DNA of 59,476 nt from a bacterium. GTDB taxonomy: Bacteria > SZUA-79 > Acidulodesulfobacterales > Acidulodesulfobacteraceae. Under the pieces are notes generated by a model that was not told the DNA's origin, searched no databases, and was given only the letters and a program-made list of their open reading frames with translations. Below are positions 26,532 through 35,548 of the stretch, piece by piece (position 1 is the stretch's first letter; every line of letters begins with the position of its first letter). A program made the translations under genes and the position numbers. The stretch covers positions 1 through 59,476 of the forward strand of contig JAJZJW010000013.1 of the NCBI GenBank assembly GCA_021809845.1, given 5' to 3'.

Positions 26532-28213
26532 AGAGTAAAACGAAATATATATTTGTAACAGGAGGCGTTGTTTCAAGTCTTGGAAAAGGCATAGCTTCAT
26601 CTTCCATAGGCGCTCTTTTAGAAGCACGAGGCCTGAATATTACAATACAGAAGCTCGACCCGTACATAAACGTTGACCCGGGCACAATGAATCCGTTTCA
26701 GCATGGGGAGGTTTTTGTGACGGATGACGGAGCTGAGACAGACCTTGATTTAGGACATTATGAAAGATTTACATCTCTTTCTTTAACTAAAATAAATAAT
26801 TTTACCAGTGGTCAAGTATATGATGCTGTAATAAATAACGAGAGGAAAGGGATTTATCTTGGAAAAACAGTGCAGGTCATCCCGCATATTACAGACCAGA
26901 TTAAAAAAAATATTATTAAAGTTTCTGAAAAAAAAGATGTTGCGATAATAGAAATAGGCGGAACGGTAGGCGATATTGAAAGTCTTCCTTTTCTTGAAGC
27001 TATAAGGCAGTTTAAATTAGATAAAGGCAGAGAAAATGTTCTTTATATACATCTTACACTTGTACCGTATATCAGTACCGCCGATGAGTTAAAAACCAAA
27101 CCTACGCAACATTCCGTGAAAGAACTTAGAGCTATAGGAATAGAGCCTAACATAATAATCTGCCGGGCGGACAGACTGCTTCCGGATGATATCAGAGCTA
27201 AGATTGCCTTATTTTGCAATGTAGAACAAGATGCGGTTATTACGGCAAAAGATGAAAAAAGTATTTATGATGTTCCTTTGAGCTTGCATAAAGAGAAGCT
27301 TGATTCTAAAATTATCGAATATTTAAATATATGGGCAAAGGCGCCGGATTTAAGCGCATGGTCAAAAATTTCCAACGGGTTTAAAAATGTTAAAGGCACT
27401 GTGCAAATAGGTATTATCGGTAAATATGTCGACCTTAAAGAATCTTATAAAAGTTTAAATGAAAGCTTGATTCACGGCGGTCTTGCCAACAATGTATCGG
27501 TAGATATTATATATTTTAATTCAGAAGATTTTGAAGGCGATGCAGATAAAGTCAAAGAATCTCTCAATAAACTATCCGGCTGCGGAGGCATTCTTGTACC
27601 CGGAGGATTCGGTTCAAGGGGTATTGCCGGCATGGTCAACGCTATAACATATGCAAGGGAGAACAACATTCCTTATTTTGGCATCTGCCTTGGGATGCAG
27701 CTTATGACTGTTGAATACGCCAGAAATGTTTTAGGTCTTAACGATGCAGATTCTTTAGAGTTTAATGAAAATACGCTTAATCCTGTTATCAGTTTAATGG
27801 AAAATCAGAAAAATATAGGCAAAATGGGTGGGACTATGCGACTTGGTGCCTATCCGTGCGTTCTAAAGAAAAATACGCTTGCCTATAATATTTATTATAA
27901 AAACTCCAAAAAAACAAATAGTGAAAGCAACAAGAATCTTGTAAAGACAAATATAGACGGTTCAGTTTATATTTCTGAAAGACATAGGCACAGGTTTGAG
28001 TTTAACAACAAATATAAAGATATATTTAATGATGGAAAATTTATATTCTCAGGACTTTCTCCTGACGGCAGATTAGTTGAAATATGTGAGTTAGCTGACC
28101 ACAAGTGGTTTCTAGGCTGTCAATTTCATCCAGAGTTTAAATCATCACCGTTGTCGCCGCATCCTCTATTTAAAGAATTTGTAGCAGTAGCCGGTAAATA
28201 TAAAAAGAAATAG
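26528..28213 (+). CDS. pyrG: CTP synthase
   Basis: The 561-aa glutamine-dependent enzyme aminates UTP to CTP. The synthase domain begins '[20 protein letters not shown]' and includes '[20 protein letters not shown]'. The class I glutamine amidotransferase domain follows, with oxyanion/nucleophile '[12 protein letters not shown]' (Cys) and 'GCQFHPEF' (His-x-Glu). The length is slightly above average because of a loop near residues 460-475 rich in Lys/Asn/Ser. It overlaps dapB by 4 bp. In related genomes kdsB often precedes pyrG; here dapB does. Confidence 0.97.
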   Translation: MKSKTKYIFVTGGVVSSLGKGIASSSIGALLEARGLNITIQKLDPYINVDPGTMNPFQHGEVFVTDDGAETDLDLGHYERFTSLSLTKINNFTSGQVYDAVINNERKGIYLGKTVQVIPHITDQIKKNIIKVSEKKDVAIIEIGGTVGDIESLPFLEAIRQFKLDKGRENVLYIHLTLVPYISTADELKTKPTQHSVKELRAIGIEPNIIICRADRLLPDDIRAKIALFCNVEQDAVITAKDEKSIYDVPLSLHKEKLDSKIIEYLNIWAKAPDLSAWSKISNGFKNVKGTVQIGIIGKYVDLKESYKSLNESLIHGGLANNVSVDIIYFNSEDFEGDADKVKESLNKLSGCGGILVPGGFGSRGIAGMVNAITYARENNIPYFGICLGMQLMTVEYARNVLGLNDADSLEFNENTLNPVISLMENQKNIGKMGGTMRLGAYPCVLKKNTLAYNIYYKNSKKTNSESNKNLVKTNIDGSVYISERHRHRFEFNNKYKDIFNDGKFIFSGLSPDGRLVEICELADHKWFLGCQFHPEFKSSPLSPHPLFKEFVAVAGKYKKK

Positions 28214-28294
28214 TTTAAATAGTATAAATTAGATTAAAGTAAATAAAATAAATATAAAAATAAATCTGTTGAATATTAAATATTAAGTTCCAAT

Positions 28295-29161
28295 ATGAAT
28301 TTATCAGAAAAAGAAGATACATTAAAAGAAAACACATTTACAAAAGGCGATTTAATAGAATATCTGGGACTTAAAAATTTTAATAATGCTTATCCGCTTA
28401 TTATTGCAGGACCTTGCGTAATAGAAAGTCTTGCTCTGGTTGACCAGTGCGCTTCTTTTTTAAAAAATCTTTCCAAGGAAATGTGTTTCAATTTGATATT
28501 TAAAGCATCTTACGATAAAGCGAATAGAACTTCTATAAATTCTTTTAGGGGTCCGGGCGTCGATAAGGGAATTGAAATTCTTGCAGAAATTAAAAATAAA
28601 TACAATCTTCCTATACTCACAGATGTGCATAGAATTTCAGAAATAAAAAAATTAAAAGATACGGTTGATATTATTCAAATACCGGCGTTTTTATCCCGTC
28701 AGACTGATTTGATAGTCGAGTCTGCTAAAACAGATAGAATAATTAATATAAAAAAAGGACAATTTTTAGCTCCGTGGGATATGGCAAATGTTATTCAAAA
28801 AATTAGAGGTACCGGAAATAATAAAATATTAATTACGGAGCGGGGTGTCAGCTTCGGATATAATAATCTTATTGTAGATTTCAGGTCTATTATTATTATA
28901 AAAGAGTTTGGAGTCCCCGTTGTTTACGATGCTACGCACAGCGTTCAGCTGCCGGGAGGTGCCGGCTCATGTTCCGGCGGCGACAGAAAATATGTAATAC
29001 CGCTTGCAAAAGCTGCAACCGCTTTAGGTTCAGATGTTTTATTTTTTGAAGTCCACCCTAATCCTCCGGAAGCAAAAAGCGATTCCGCTAACTCTTTATA
29101 TTTATCTTCTTTAAAAGATGGTTTAAAGTCTATTTTTGCAATTGCATCATCGGGTATGTGA
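28295..29161 (+). CDS. kdsA: 3-deoxy-8-phosphooctulonate synthase (KDO-8-P synthase)
   Basis: The 288-aa enzyme condenses arabinose-5-phosphate with PEP for KDO in LPS. The DAHP-synthase-superfamily fold is marked by 'PLIIAGPCVIESLALV', 'FKASYDKANRTSINSFRGPG', 'DIIQIPAFLSRQTDL' and 'DATHSVQLPGG'. In this family Cys in the first block ('GPCVIES') is present in metal-dependent and some metal-independent forms, so the class is not assigned. The first 20 residues are an extra polar segment. It opens the kds-lpt-rpoN superoperon. Confidence 0.95.
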   Translation: MNLSEKEDTLKENTFTKGDLIEYLGLKNFNNAYPLIIAGPCVIESLALVDQCASFLKNLSKEMCFNLIFKASYDKANRTSINSFRGPGVDKGIEILAEIKNKYNLPILTDVHRISEIKKLKDTVDIIQIPAFLSRQTDLIVESAKTDRIINIKKGQFLAPWDMANVIQKIRGTGNNKILITERGVSFGYNNLIVDFRSIIIIKEFGVPVVYDATHSVQLPGGAGSCSGGDRKYVIPLAKAATALGSDVLFFEVHPNPPEAKSDSANSLYLSSLKDGLKSIFAIASSGM

Positions 29162-29277
29162 ATAATATCTACCAGACTTTAACTCGCAGAAGAATAAAAT
29201 TAAATTTTTTATTTTAAGATATATGCTTAATGGGAACAATTGGTAATATTATTAATGTTAATGTTAATACTTAACTT

Positions 29278-30306
29278 ATGGAAGAATTAAATCTGAACAA
29301 ATTAAATAAGAAATCAAATAATAGATTTACAGATGCGGAAATTATAGCTACCGCTTCAGAGGTTCTTAAAATAGAGGCAGATTCTATTGTTAATCTAATC
29401 GGCAGGCTCGACGCCGATTTTCAGAAAACTGTCGATTATCTTTACAATATTAAAGGAAAGATTGTACTTACCGGCATGGGAAAATCAGGTATAATTGCCA
29501 GAAAAATCTCTTCTACACTCGCTAGCACAGGTACCCCGTCTTTTTTTATGCATCCTGCAGAAGCTTCGCACGGAGACCTTGGCATGATAGCTTCGGGTGA
29601 TGCGGTTATTGCATTATCTTATAGCGGATACACAAAAGAACTTATTTCTATATTACCTGCGATTAAGCTTATAGGTGCAGGCGTAATATCTTTTTGTGGG
29701 AATAAAGCTTCTCCGCTTTTTGAACTTTCGGATTATTTTTTTGATGTTTCAGTTGATAAAGAGGCATGCCCATATAATATCGCTCCGACTGCAAGTACGG
29801 CGGCGCAGCTTGCAATAGGCGACGCTCTTGCAATGTGTTTGCTAAAAAAAAGAAATTTTCTTGAAGAAGATTTTGCAAGACTGCATCCAGGCGGTTCAAT
29901 CGGGAAAAAGTTTTTAAAAGTTAAAGACATAATGCATACAGGAGACGATATTCCATTAGTAAAAGAAACAAGCAGGCTTAATGAAACAATTATGGAAATG
30001 ACGTCAAAAAGACTTGGTTTAACAGGTGTAGTTGATTCTTCAGGCAACTTAAAAGGTATAATCGTGGACGGTGATTTAAGAAGAGCGATGATAGCTAAAG
30101 AAGATGTGTTGAATAAATCAGCGGCAGAAATAATGACACCGGAGCCGAAAGTTATACTTGAAGATGCACTGTTATCAAGTGCTTTAAAAAAAATGGAAGA
30201 CTTAAAAATTACGGCTCTTTTTGCAATTGAAGCCGAAAGAAAAATGAAACCTGCGGGCGTAATACACATACATGATATTATTAAAGCAGGAATAACATCA
30301 TATTGA
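29278..30306 (+). CDS. kdsD: Arabinose-5-phosphate isomerase (SIS plus CBS)
   Basis: The 342-aa enzyme converts ribulose-5-P to arabinose-5-P for KDO synthesis. The N-terminal SIS domain contains 'VLTGMGKSGIIARKISSTLA', 'TPSFFMHPAEASHGDLGMI' and 'ALSYSGYTKELISI'. The two C-terminal CBS domains begin near 'VKDIMHTGDDIP' and 'AAEIMTPEPKVI'. The length and order match KdsD/KpsF. kdsC follows 292 bp downstream, the gap being filled by a RAYT-like repeat cluster. Confidence 0.95.
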   Translation: MEELNLNKLNKKSNNRFTDAEIIATASEVLKIEADSIVNLIGRLDADFQKTVDYLYNIKGKIVLTGMGKSGIIARKISSTLASTGTPSFFMHPAEASHGDLGMIASGDAVIALSYSGYTKELISILPAIKLIGAGVISFCGNKASPLFELSDYFFDVSVDKEACPYNIAPTASTAAQLAIGDALAMCLLKKRNFLEEDFARLHPGGSIGKKFLKVKDIMHTGDDIPLVKETSRLNETIMEMTSKRLGLTGVVDSSGNLKGIIVDGDLRRAMIAKEDVLNKSAAEIMTPEPKVILEDALLSSALKKMEDLKITALFAIEAERKMKPAGVIHIHDIIKAGITSY

Positions 30307-30378
30307 TTTTAATTGTATTAGTATATCGGCAGGTTAACTAAGTAATAAGTGCGTATTAATAAGAATAAATAATAAATA

Positions 30379-30522
30379 GGTGTCTGTCCCTAATTAAAAG
30401 CAATTAAAATGAATGATTAACAAATGTAGGCGTCTGACCATAATTAACTGTCCCTAATTAACAAATGTATGTATGTGTCTGTCCTCAATCAGTCAATCAG
30501 CCCTAATTAACCATAGCAAAAC
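30379..30522. repeat. Degenerate GTGTCTGTCCCTAATTA repeat cluster (REP/RAYT-like)
   Basis: Four to five variants of one motif lie in the kdsD-kdsC gap: GGTGTCTGTCCCTAATTAAA, GGCGTCTGACCATAATTAA, CTGTCCCTAATTAAC, GTGTCTGTCCTCAAT and AGCCCTAATTAACC. ACAAATGTA is also repeated. The GTGTCTGTCCC core is familiar from REP-like elements mobilised by Y1 (REP-associated, RAYT) transposases in Deltaproteobacteria; that link is from memory. No transposase gene is present in the window. Confidence 0.6.
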
Positions 30523-30598
30523 AATATGTAAAATTATAAAATAATATTGTTAGTCATTTAATTATAATTCAGCGCAATTATTTATTAAGGCGGGTCAT

Positions 30599-31123
30599 AT
30601 GAAAAATTTAAATAATATTAATTATTCCGATATTAAAGTTTTAATTTTCGATATTGACGGTATATTAACAGACGGCAAAATATATATGTCAGAATCAGGA
30701 GAAGAAACAAAATGTTTTTTTGCTCATGATGGAGCAGGTGTAAGGTTGGCAAAAAAATTCGGTATTATAGTAGGATTTATATCGGCAAGAAAAAGCATGG
30801 CGGCAAAAAAAAGAAGCAAAGAATTAGGCATTGATTTCTATGTAGAAGGATGCAATGATAAATTCAAAAGTTTGCAGAGTATTTTAGATAATTATAATTT
30901 AAGTTTTCAGAACGTTTTTTATATGGGTGATGATATTGTAGATATAGAACTTTTAAAATGTGCAGCCCTTTCCGCGAGTGTTCCTGAAGCTCCTGCCTAT
31001 GTAAGAAACTTTGCTTCTATAACGGCAAAAAATCGCGGCGGACAGGGCGCCGTGAGAGAAATGATAGATTTTATTCTCGAAAAAAAAGGTTTGATAGACC
31101 AATTATTAAAAGAATTTGAATAA
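30599..31123 (+). CDS. kdsC: KDO-8-phosphate phosphatase
   Basis: The 174-aa capless HAD phosphatase removes phosphate from KDO-8-P. The nucleophile motif is 'LIFDIDGILTDGKIYM', motif II 'FISARKSMAAKKRSKELG', and motif IV 'VFYMGDDIVDIELLK'. The C-terminal 'KNRGGQGAVREMIDFIL' is the KdsC active-site tail. The usual tetramer-forming length is kept. AAGGCGGG about 6 nt upstream supports ATG 30599. Confidence 0.95.
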   Translation: MKNLNNINYSDIKVLIFDIDGILTDGKIYMSESGEETKCFFAHDGAGVRLAKKFGIIVGFISARKSMAAKKRSKELGIDFYVEGCNDKFKSLQSILDNYNLSFQNVFYMGDDIVDIELLKCAALSASVPEAPAYVRNFASITAKNRGGQGAVREMIDFILEKKGLIDQLLKEFE

Positions 31124-31128
31124 TTGTA

Positions 31129-31280
31129 GAATTTAAACAGCAATTTAACCGCTGTTGCTTTATGTAACGACAATTAACTATTATTAATTTAAACAGCAAC
31201 AATTTAACGCTGTTATTTTATATCATAATAATGTATTTAACTATTATTAATTTAAGCAGTAACAATTTAACTGGCAATAA
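31129..31280. repeat. Imperfect 56-63 bp tandem repeat between kdsC and lptC
   Basis: ATTTAAACAGCAA starts at 31131 and 31187, with the variant ATTTAAGCAGTAA at 31250. The first two copies contain a small hairpin (AACAGC...GCTGTT), and the units also share TTAACTATTATTAATTTAA. The lptC ATG (31280) lies at the end of the third copy. Confidence 0.75.
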
Positions 31281-31852
31281 TGATTAAAAATATCAATGTA
31301 ATAAAAAAAATTTCTTTATTTATAGGTATTCTCTTTATAATTATTCTTGCATTTTTTTTATTTCTTCATTATATAAATATAAAAAACAAACCATTTTTGC
31401 AAATAAAAATATCTAAAAATTATATAAAACTAAAAAAAATAAATTATAAATTTTTTAAACACGGCAAATTAGTCTATGAGATATTTTCAAAAAGCTTAAA
31501 ATATTTAACTCCAAAAAAAAATATAATTAAACTTAAAGACGTAAAGTCTATAATATTTAATTCGGTAAATAAACCAGAATATACTATAACCGGTAATTTG
31601 GGCAGACTTAATATTAAAACTAAAAATGTAGCATTTTCAGGCAATGTTTTAGTTAAAAGCGCCAAAGGGTCTTATCTTGCGACAGATTTGCTTTATTACT
31701 TTAATTTAAAGCAAAAAATTGTGGCACCGAACAGTATCAAATTGTCAGGCAAAAAATATTTTATCACCGGCAAAGAATTAACTATATATCTTAAAAAAAA
31801 TATTTTTGTTATAGGTAAAGATGTAAATTTTAATGCAAAAATGATAAAATAG
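31280..31852 (+). CDS. lptC: LPS export protein LptC
   Basis: The 190-aa bitopic protein has an N-terminal transmembrane anchor (about residues 11-31, 'LFIGILFIIILAFFLFLHYI') and a periplasmic beta-jellyroll/OstA-like domain. The C-terminal half shows the repeating LptC pattern ('GRLNIKTKNVAFSGNVLV', 'GSYLATDLLYYFNLKQKIVA', 'YFITGKELTIYL'). It bridges LptB2FG to LptA. It is very Lys-rich. The position between kdsC and lptA supports the call, since LptC sequences are weakly conserved. Confidence 0.88.
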   Translation: MIKNINVIKKISLFIGILFIIILAFFLFLHYINIKNKPFLQIKISKNYIKLKKINYKFFKHGKLVYEIFSKSLKYLTPKKNIIKLKDVKSIIFNSVNKPEYTITGNLGRLNIKTKNVAFSGNVLVKSAKGSYLATDLLYYFNLKQKIVAPNSIKLSGKKYFITGKELTIYLKKNIFVIGKDVNFNAKMIK

Positions 31853-31903
31853 ACTTGTAAAATTTATAAAAGCGTAAAGAAAAATTATGGAGCATGTTAA
31901 CAT

Positions 31904-32641
31904 ATGAAAATTTTTGAAAGCAGAAATAGTTTGACGCATCGGTTTATCAATGATGTTCGCAATATTAATAACTGTAATATCATTGAACTTATTGATATGA
32001 CTAACAATATCAATAATAATGATGAGCAATGCATGCTTAAATCAGAATACTGTAAACCCCTAAGTCCACGCATATTACGCATACTAAAAGTTTTTGCAGC
32101 AGCGCTTATGTTTTACCTGCTGCCATTAAATATTTTTTTGTGTGCAAATTATGCATATGGTGCAGGTATTACCGCTCCAATTAAAAATGACGTGAAAATG
32201 ACAAAAACTAAAATTCATATTACATCAAATTCTCTTGTAGTAAACAATAAAAAGAAAATTGCTATTTTTTCAGGAAAAGTGATAGCCATTAAAAAAAATC
32301 TTAAAATATTTTCGCACATTCTTACGGTTTTCTATAACAAAAAAAACAAAATTAAACAGCTGATAGCCATTGGCAGTGTACATATTATTAAAGGCAAGGA
32401 TAATATTACAGGTAATAAAGCTGTATTTAACAATACCGCCAAAACAGTGGTTATAACCGGACATCCGTATGCTTGGTCAGGTAAAAACAAAATTACCGGA
32501 AAAATAATAGAAATGAACCTTGCTACCGGAATTTCAAAAATATTGTCGGGGCAAGGACAGCGTGTTAATGCGGTTATTTACTCAAAAAAATCTTTAGCTA
32601 TTAAGAAAAATAAACCTGGTTCTATTAAGAAAAATAAATAG
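31904..32641 (+). CDS. lptA: LPS transport periplasmic protein LptA (OstA domain)
   Basis: The 245-aa frame contains a hydrophobic export segment at about residues 56-80 ('VFAAALMFYLLPLNIFLC') followed by an OstA beta-jellyroll ('KIHITSNSLVVNNKKKIAIF', 'GKVIAIKKNLKIFSHILTVF', 'NITGNKAVFNNTAKTVVITG'). LptA forms the periplasmic bridge for LPS. The polar N-terminus before the signal is unusually long; a start at Met44 (32033, 'MLKSEYCKPLSPRIL') would give a normal signal peptide. However, TGGAG 11 nt before ATG 31904 supports the longer form. It ends with a Lys/Asn-rich tail. Confidence 0.88.
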   Translation: MKIFESRNSLTHRFINDVRNINNCNIIELIDMTNNINNNDEQCMLKSEYCKPLSPRILRILKVFAAALMFYLLPLNIFLCANYAYGAGITAPIKNDVKMTKTKIHITSNSLVVNNKKKIAIFSGKVIAIKKNLKIFSHILTVFYNKKNKIKQLIAIGSVHIIKGKDNITGNKAVFNNTAKTVVITGHPYAWSGKNKITGKIIEMNLATGISKILSGQGQRVNAVIYSKKSLAIKKNKPGSIKKNK

Positions 32642-32719
32642 AATTTTATTAGGCGAAAACTCTATTAATCTAACAGTAAATTTAAATTTAAAATTTAAAA
32701 ATAGATAAATAAATAAAAA

Positions 32720-33442
32720 TTGTTAAAAGCCGCCAATTTAATAAAAACATTTAGAAAAAGAACCGTTGTAAACGATATAACGCTTGAAATAAATATAGGT
32801 GAAATAACCGGGTTGTTAGGTCCCAACGGTGCCGGCAAAACAACCACGTTTAACATGATTTCCGGAACCATAAAACCTAATAAAGGAAATATATTCATTA
32901 ACGGCATTAATATTACAAAAGAACCTATGTATAAAAGAGCAAGACTTGGCATTAGCTATTTACCGCAGGAGTCTTCCGTATTCAGGAAACTTACTGCTGA
33001 AGAAAATTTATTGGCCATTTTTGAACTGCTAAAAATTTCAAAAACAGAAAGAAATAAACGCCTAGATGAATTAATTGGAAGATTCGGGTTAGGTCATGTC
33101 AGAAAGTCAAATGTCATGAGTTTATCAGGCGGTGAAAGAAGGAGGGTAGAAGTTGCAAGATCGCTAATCCTTTCGCCTAAATTCATTTTATTAGATGAAC
33201 CGTTTTCAGGTATAGATCCGATAGCCGTTGAAGATATGCAGGATATTTTGTTAGAATTGAAAAAAGAATCTATAGGAATATTAATCACTGACCATAATGT
33301 GAGAGAAGCGCTAAGAATATGCGATAGCGCCTATATTTTAAATGACGGTCAAATAATAGAAAAAGGCAAGCCTTCGCAGATAATCACCAGCAATGTCGTG
33401 AGAAGATTTTTTCTTGGCGAAAAATTCAGTCTTGGCAATTAG
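32720..33442 (+). CDS. lptB: LPS export ABC transporter ATP-binding protein LptB
   Basis: The 240-aa ATPase powers the LptB2FG complex at the inner membrane. Walker A is 'GLLGPNGAGKTTTFNMISG', signature 'LSGGERRRVEVARSL', Walker B 'FILLDEPFSGIDPIAVEDM', and H-loop 'ITDHNVREAL'. 'DEPFSGIDPIAV' is diagnostic of LptB. The start must be TTG 32720, because the frame is closed by a TAA 6 bp upstream and no in-frame ATG follows nearby. The Shine-Dalgarno is poor. rpoN begins 3 bp after the stop. Confidence 0.96.
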   Translation: MLKAANLIKTFRKRTVVNDITLEINIGEITGLLGPNGAGKTTTFNMISGTIKPNKGNIFINGINITKEPMYKRARLGISYLPQESSVFRKLTAEENLLAIFELLKISKTERNKRLDELIGRFGLGHVRKSNVMSLSGGERRRVEVARSLILSPKFILLDEPFSGIDPIAVEDMQDILLELKKESIGILITDHNVREALRICDSAYILNDGQIIEKGKPSQIITSNVVRRFFLGEKFSLGN

Positions 33443-33445
33443 AAT

Positions 33446-34969
33446 ATGTCGCAAATAGAATTAAAACAAAATCTTAAATTAAGCCAGCAACTTATAATGA
33501 CGCCCCGCCTACAACTTGCCATAAAAATGCTGGCGATGAATAATATAGAGCTGTCTGAATTAATAAATCAGCAAATTGTGGAAAATCCTATTATTGATGC
33601 TGATATTGTAATGAACGGCGATGAGAAAAATTATAACGAAGACGCCAATGGCGCTAATTTTAATGTTGATACGACAGACTATAAAAAAGAATTCATTAAT
33701 GACAGGGATACATATAATTCTGATTTGACCAATCAAAATTCTGATGCTTTGCCGGAAAATATTCAAAATTTGAATGACAAAGATGATATGCATGCAATAA
33801 ATGATTATATTGTCAATTATGATGAACAGTTGTATGATTTATCCATCAACACAAATACCGATTGGAAACAGGATAAAAATTACATAATTGAAAACACTGT
33901 TGCCGGGAAGGAAACACTTTATGAATTTGTTATGAAGCAGGTAAGAACAGATAATTTTGACAATGACGAAGTAAAACTTGCTGAATACATCGCAGGCAAT
34001 TTAGATTCCGATGGGTTTTTGAGGATATCTTCGGATGAATTAGAAAAATACGCAGGTAATTTAGCCCCTCTTTTAGATAATGTTTTATTTAAAATACGTA
34101 AATTGGAACCTGTCGGAATTGCGACTTACGATACTATGTCGTGTCTCTTGTTTCAGGCGGATTATTTTTTCCCCGGTGATGATTTATTAAAAAATATTAT
34201 AAAAAATTATATAAAAGATATTGCTAACGAAAATTATAGTAAAATTGTTAAAGAAACAGGAAATAATTTGGAAAATATTATTAAGTCGGTCAACCGGCTT
34301 AAAACGCTTACACCTAAACCTGCGGTAAATTTTGACAACCAGAATAATAATTATATTATTCCGGATTTATATTTAGAAAAAATAAACGGCAGATATACTG
34401 TTTTTATGAAAGACGATTATTTGCCCCCTATCAGAATAAATTCATACTACAAAAAAATATTAAACGGTGAACTTTTATCAAATGCGGTTACAAAAGATTA
34501 TGTAGAAGAAAAATTAAAATCGGCTGTTTGGCTCATTAGAAGTATTAAAAACAGAAAGGAAACAATATTAAAAATTGCACAGTTAATTATTGATAAACAG
34601 CATGATTTTTTTGAAAAAGGCACAGGCTATTTAAAACCGATAATATTAAAAACAATCGCCGATGAATTAAATTTACATGAATCTACGATTTCAAGGGCAA
34701 CGTCTAATAAATATATAAGTTCTCATTTAGGTGTTTTTGAGCTTAAAAGTTTTTTTTCCAATTTTTCATTCGGAGAAATTTCGCCGGACAATATTATGTC
34801 CAAAATAAAGCTTATCATTGAAAATGAAAAAAACTATGGTAAAATTTATTCAGATAATGATATAGTAAAGTTATTGAAAGTAGAAAATATTGTCATAGCA
34901 AGAAGAACTATTGCAAAATACAGAGAAATTTTAAATATACCATCTTCAGCTAAAAGAAAAAAGAAATAA
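33446..34969 (+). CDS. rpoN: RNA polymerase sigma-54 factor
   Basis: The 507-aa sigma-54 factor has region I 'LKQNLKLSQQLIMTPRLQLA', needed for activator response, then an acidic Asn/Asp-rich region II (about residues 50-135). The core-binding and HTH domains follow, and the C-terminal RpoN box 'VIARRTIAKYREIL' recognises the -24 element. It is adjacent to lptB (3 bp) and hpf (29 bp). Activators in the window include NtrX (49657), and a matching -24/-12 promoter precedes glnK. Confidence 0.97.
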   Translation: MSQIELKQNLKLSQQLIMTPRLQLAIKMLAMNNIELSELINQQIVENPIIDADIVMNGDEKNYNEDANGANFNVDTTDYKKEFINDRDTYNSDLTNQNSDALPENIQNLNDKDDMHAINDYIVNYDEQLYDLSINTNTDWKQDKNYIIENTVAGKETLYEFVMKQVRTDNFDNDEVKLAEYIAGNLDSDGFLRISSDELEKYAGNLAPLLDNVLFKIRKLEPVGIATYDTMSCLLFQADYFFPGDDLLKNIIKNYIKDIANENYSKIVKETGNNLENIIKSVNRLKTLTPKPAVNFDNQNNNYIIPDLYLEKINGRYTVFMKDDYLPPIRINSYYKKILNGELLSNAVTKDYVEEKLKSAVWLIRSIKNRKETILKIAQLIIDKQHDFFEKGTGYLKPIILKTIADELNLHESTISRATSNKYISSHLGVFELKSFFSNFSFGEISPDNIMSKIKLIIENEKNYGKIYSDNDIVKLLKVENIVIARRTIAKYREILNIPSSAKRKKK

Positions 34970-34998
34970 TAAAATTGAAAATTAAAGGAGACACGCCC

Positions 34999-35523
34999 AT
35001 GGATATCGTCGTGACATTTAAACATCTTGAACCTACAGAAGCTATCAAAAAATATGCCGAAACTAAAATTTCAAAGCTGGAAAAGTATTTGAGCGATATT
35101 ATAGAAGCTCATGTAACATTAAGCATGGAAAGAGTTCAGCATAAGGAATCCGGTGTTGCGTCAATTAAGCTTGTTGCTAAAAATATTACGCTCAATGCAC
35201 AGGAAGAATCCCCTGATATATATGCGGCAATCGATCTTCTGACGGATAAAGTTGAAAAGCAAATAAAAAAACATAAAGAAAAATCAAGGGGAAAGTTTAA
35301 AGATAGCGAACAGCCAGAAATATTTATACAAGAAATGTCGGCTCCGGATGTTGAAATTATAGACAATTATGAAATAAAGCAGATTGATTTACATGAGGCT
35401 ATAAATAAATTAAATAAAAAAAACGAAAATTTTATAATTTTTAAAAATAAAGAATCATTCAAAAATTCTGTGCTTTATACAAAAGATAACGGAGAATACG
35501 CAGTCATAGAAATAAATCCCTGA
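34999..35523 (+). CDS. hpf: Ribosome hibernation promoting factor, long form
   Basis: The 174-aa product has the N-terminal HPF/YfiA domain ('VVTFKHLEPTEAIKKYAETK', 'IEAHVTLSMERVQHK') and a C-terminal RSF domain ('KQIDLHEAINKLNKKNENFI', 'YTKDNGEYAVIEINP'). That is the long form that dimerises 70S into 100S ribosomes by itself. The frame reaches back to TTG 34975, but AAAGGAG lies 8 nt before ATG 34999, which matches the family start 'MDIVVTF'. It lies directly downstream of rpoN as in many Proteobacteria. Confidence 0.95.
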   Translation: MDIVVTFKHLEPTEAIKKYAETKISKLEKYLSDIIEAHVTLSMERVQHKESGVASIKLVAKNITLNAQEESPDIYAAIDLLTDKVEKQIKKHKEKSRGKFKDSEQPEIFIQEMSAPDVEIIDNYEIKQIDLHEAINKLNKKNENFIIFKNKESFKNSVLYTKDNGEYAVIEINP

Positions 35524-35548
35524 TAATTAAATAATTCATAATATAAGT

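Noticed and set aside
29733..30269. Minus-strand frame of 178 codons inside kdsD
   Set aside because: It mirrors the codon structure of kdsD and shows no recognisable domain or start signal.
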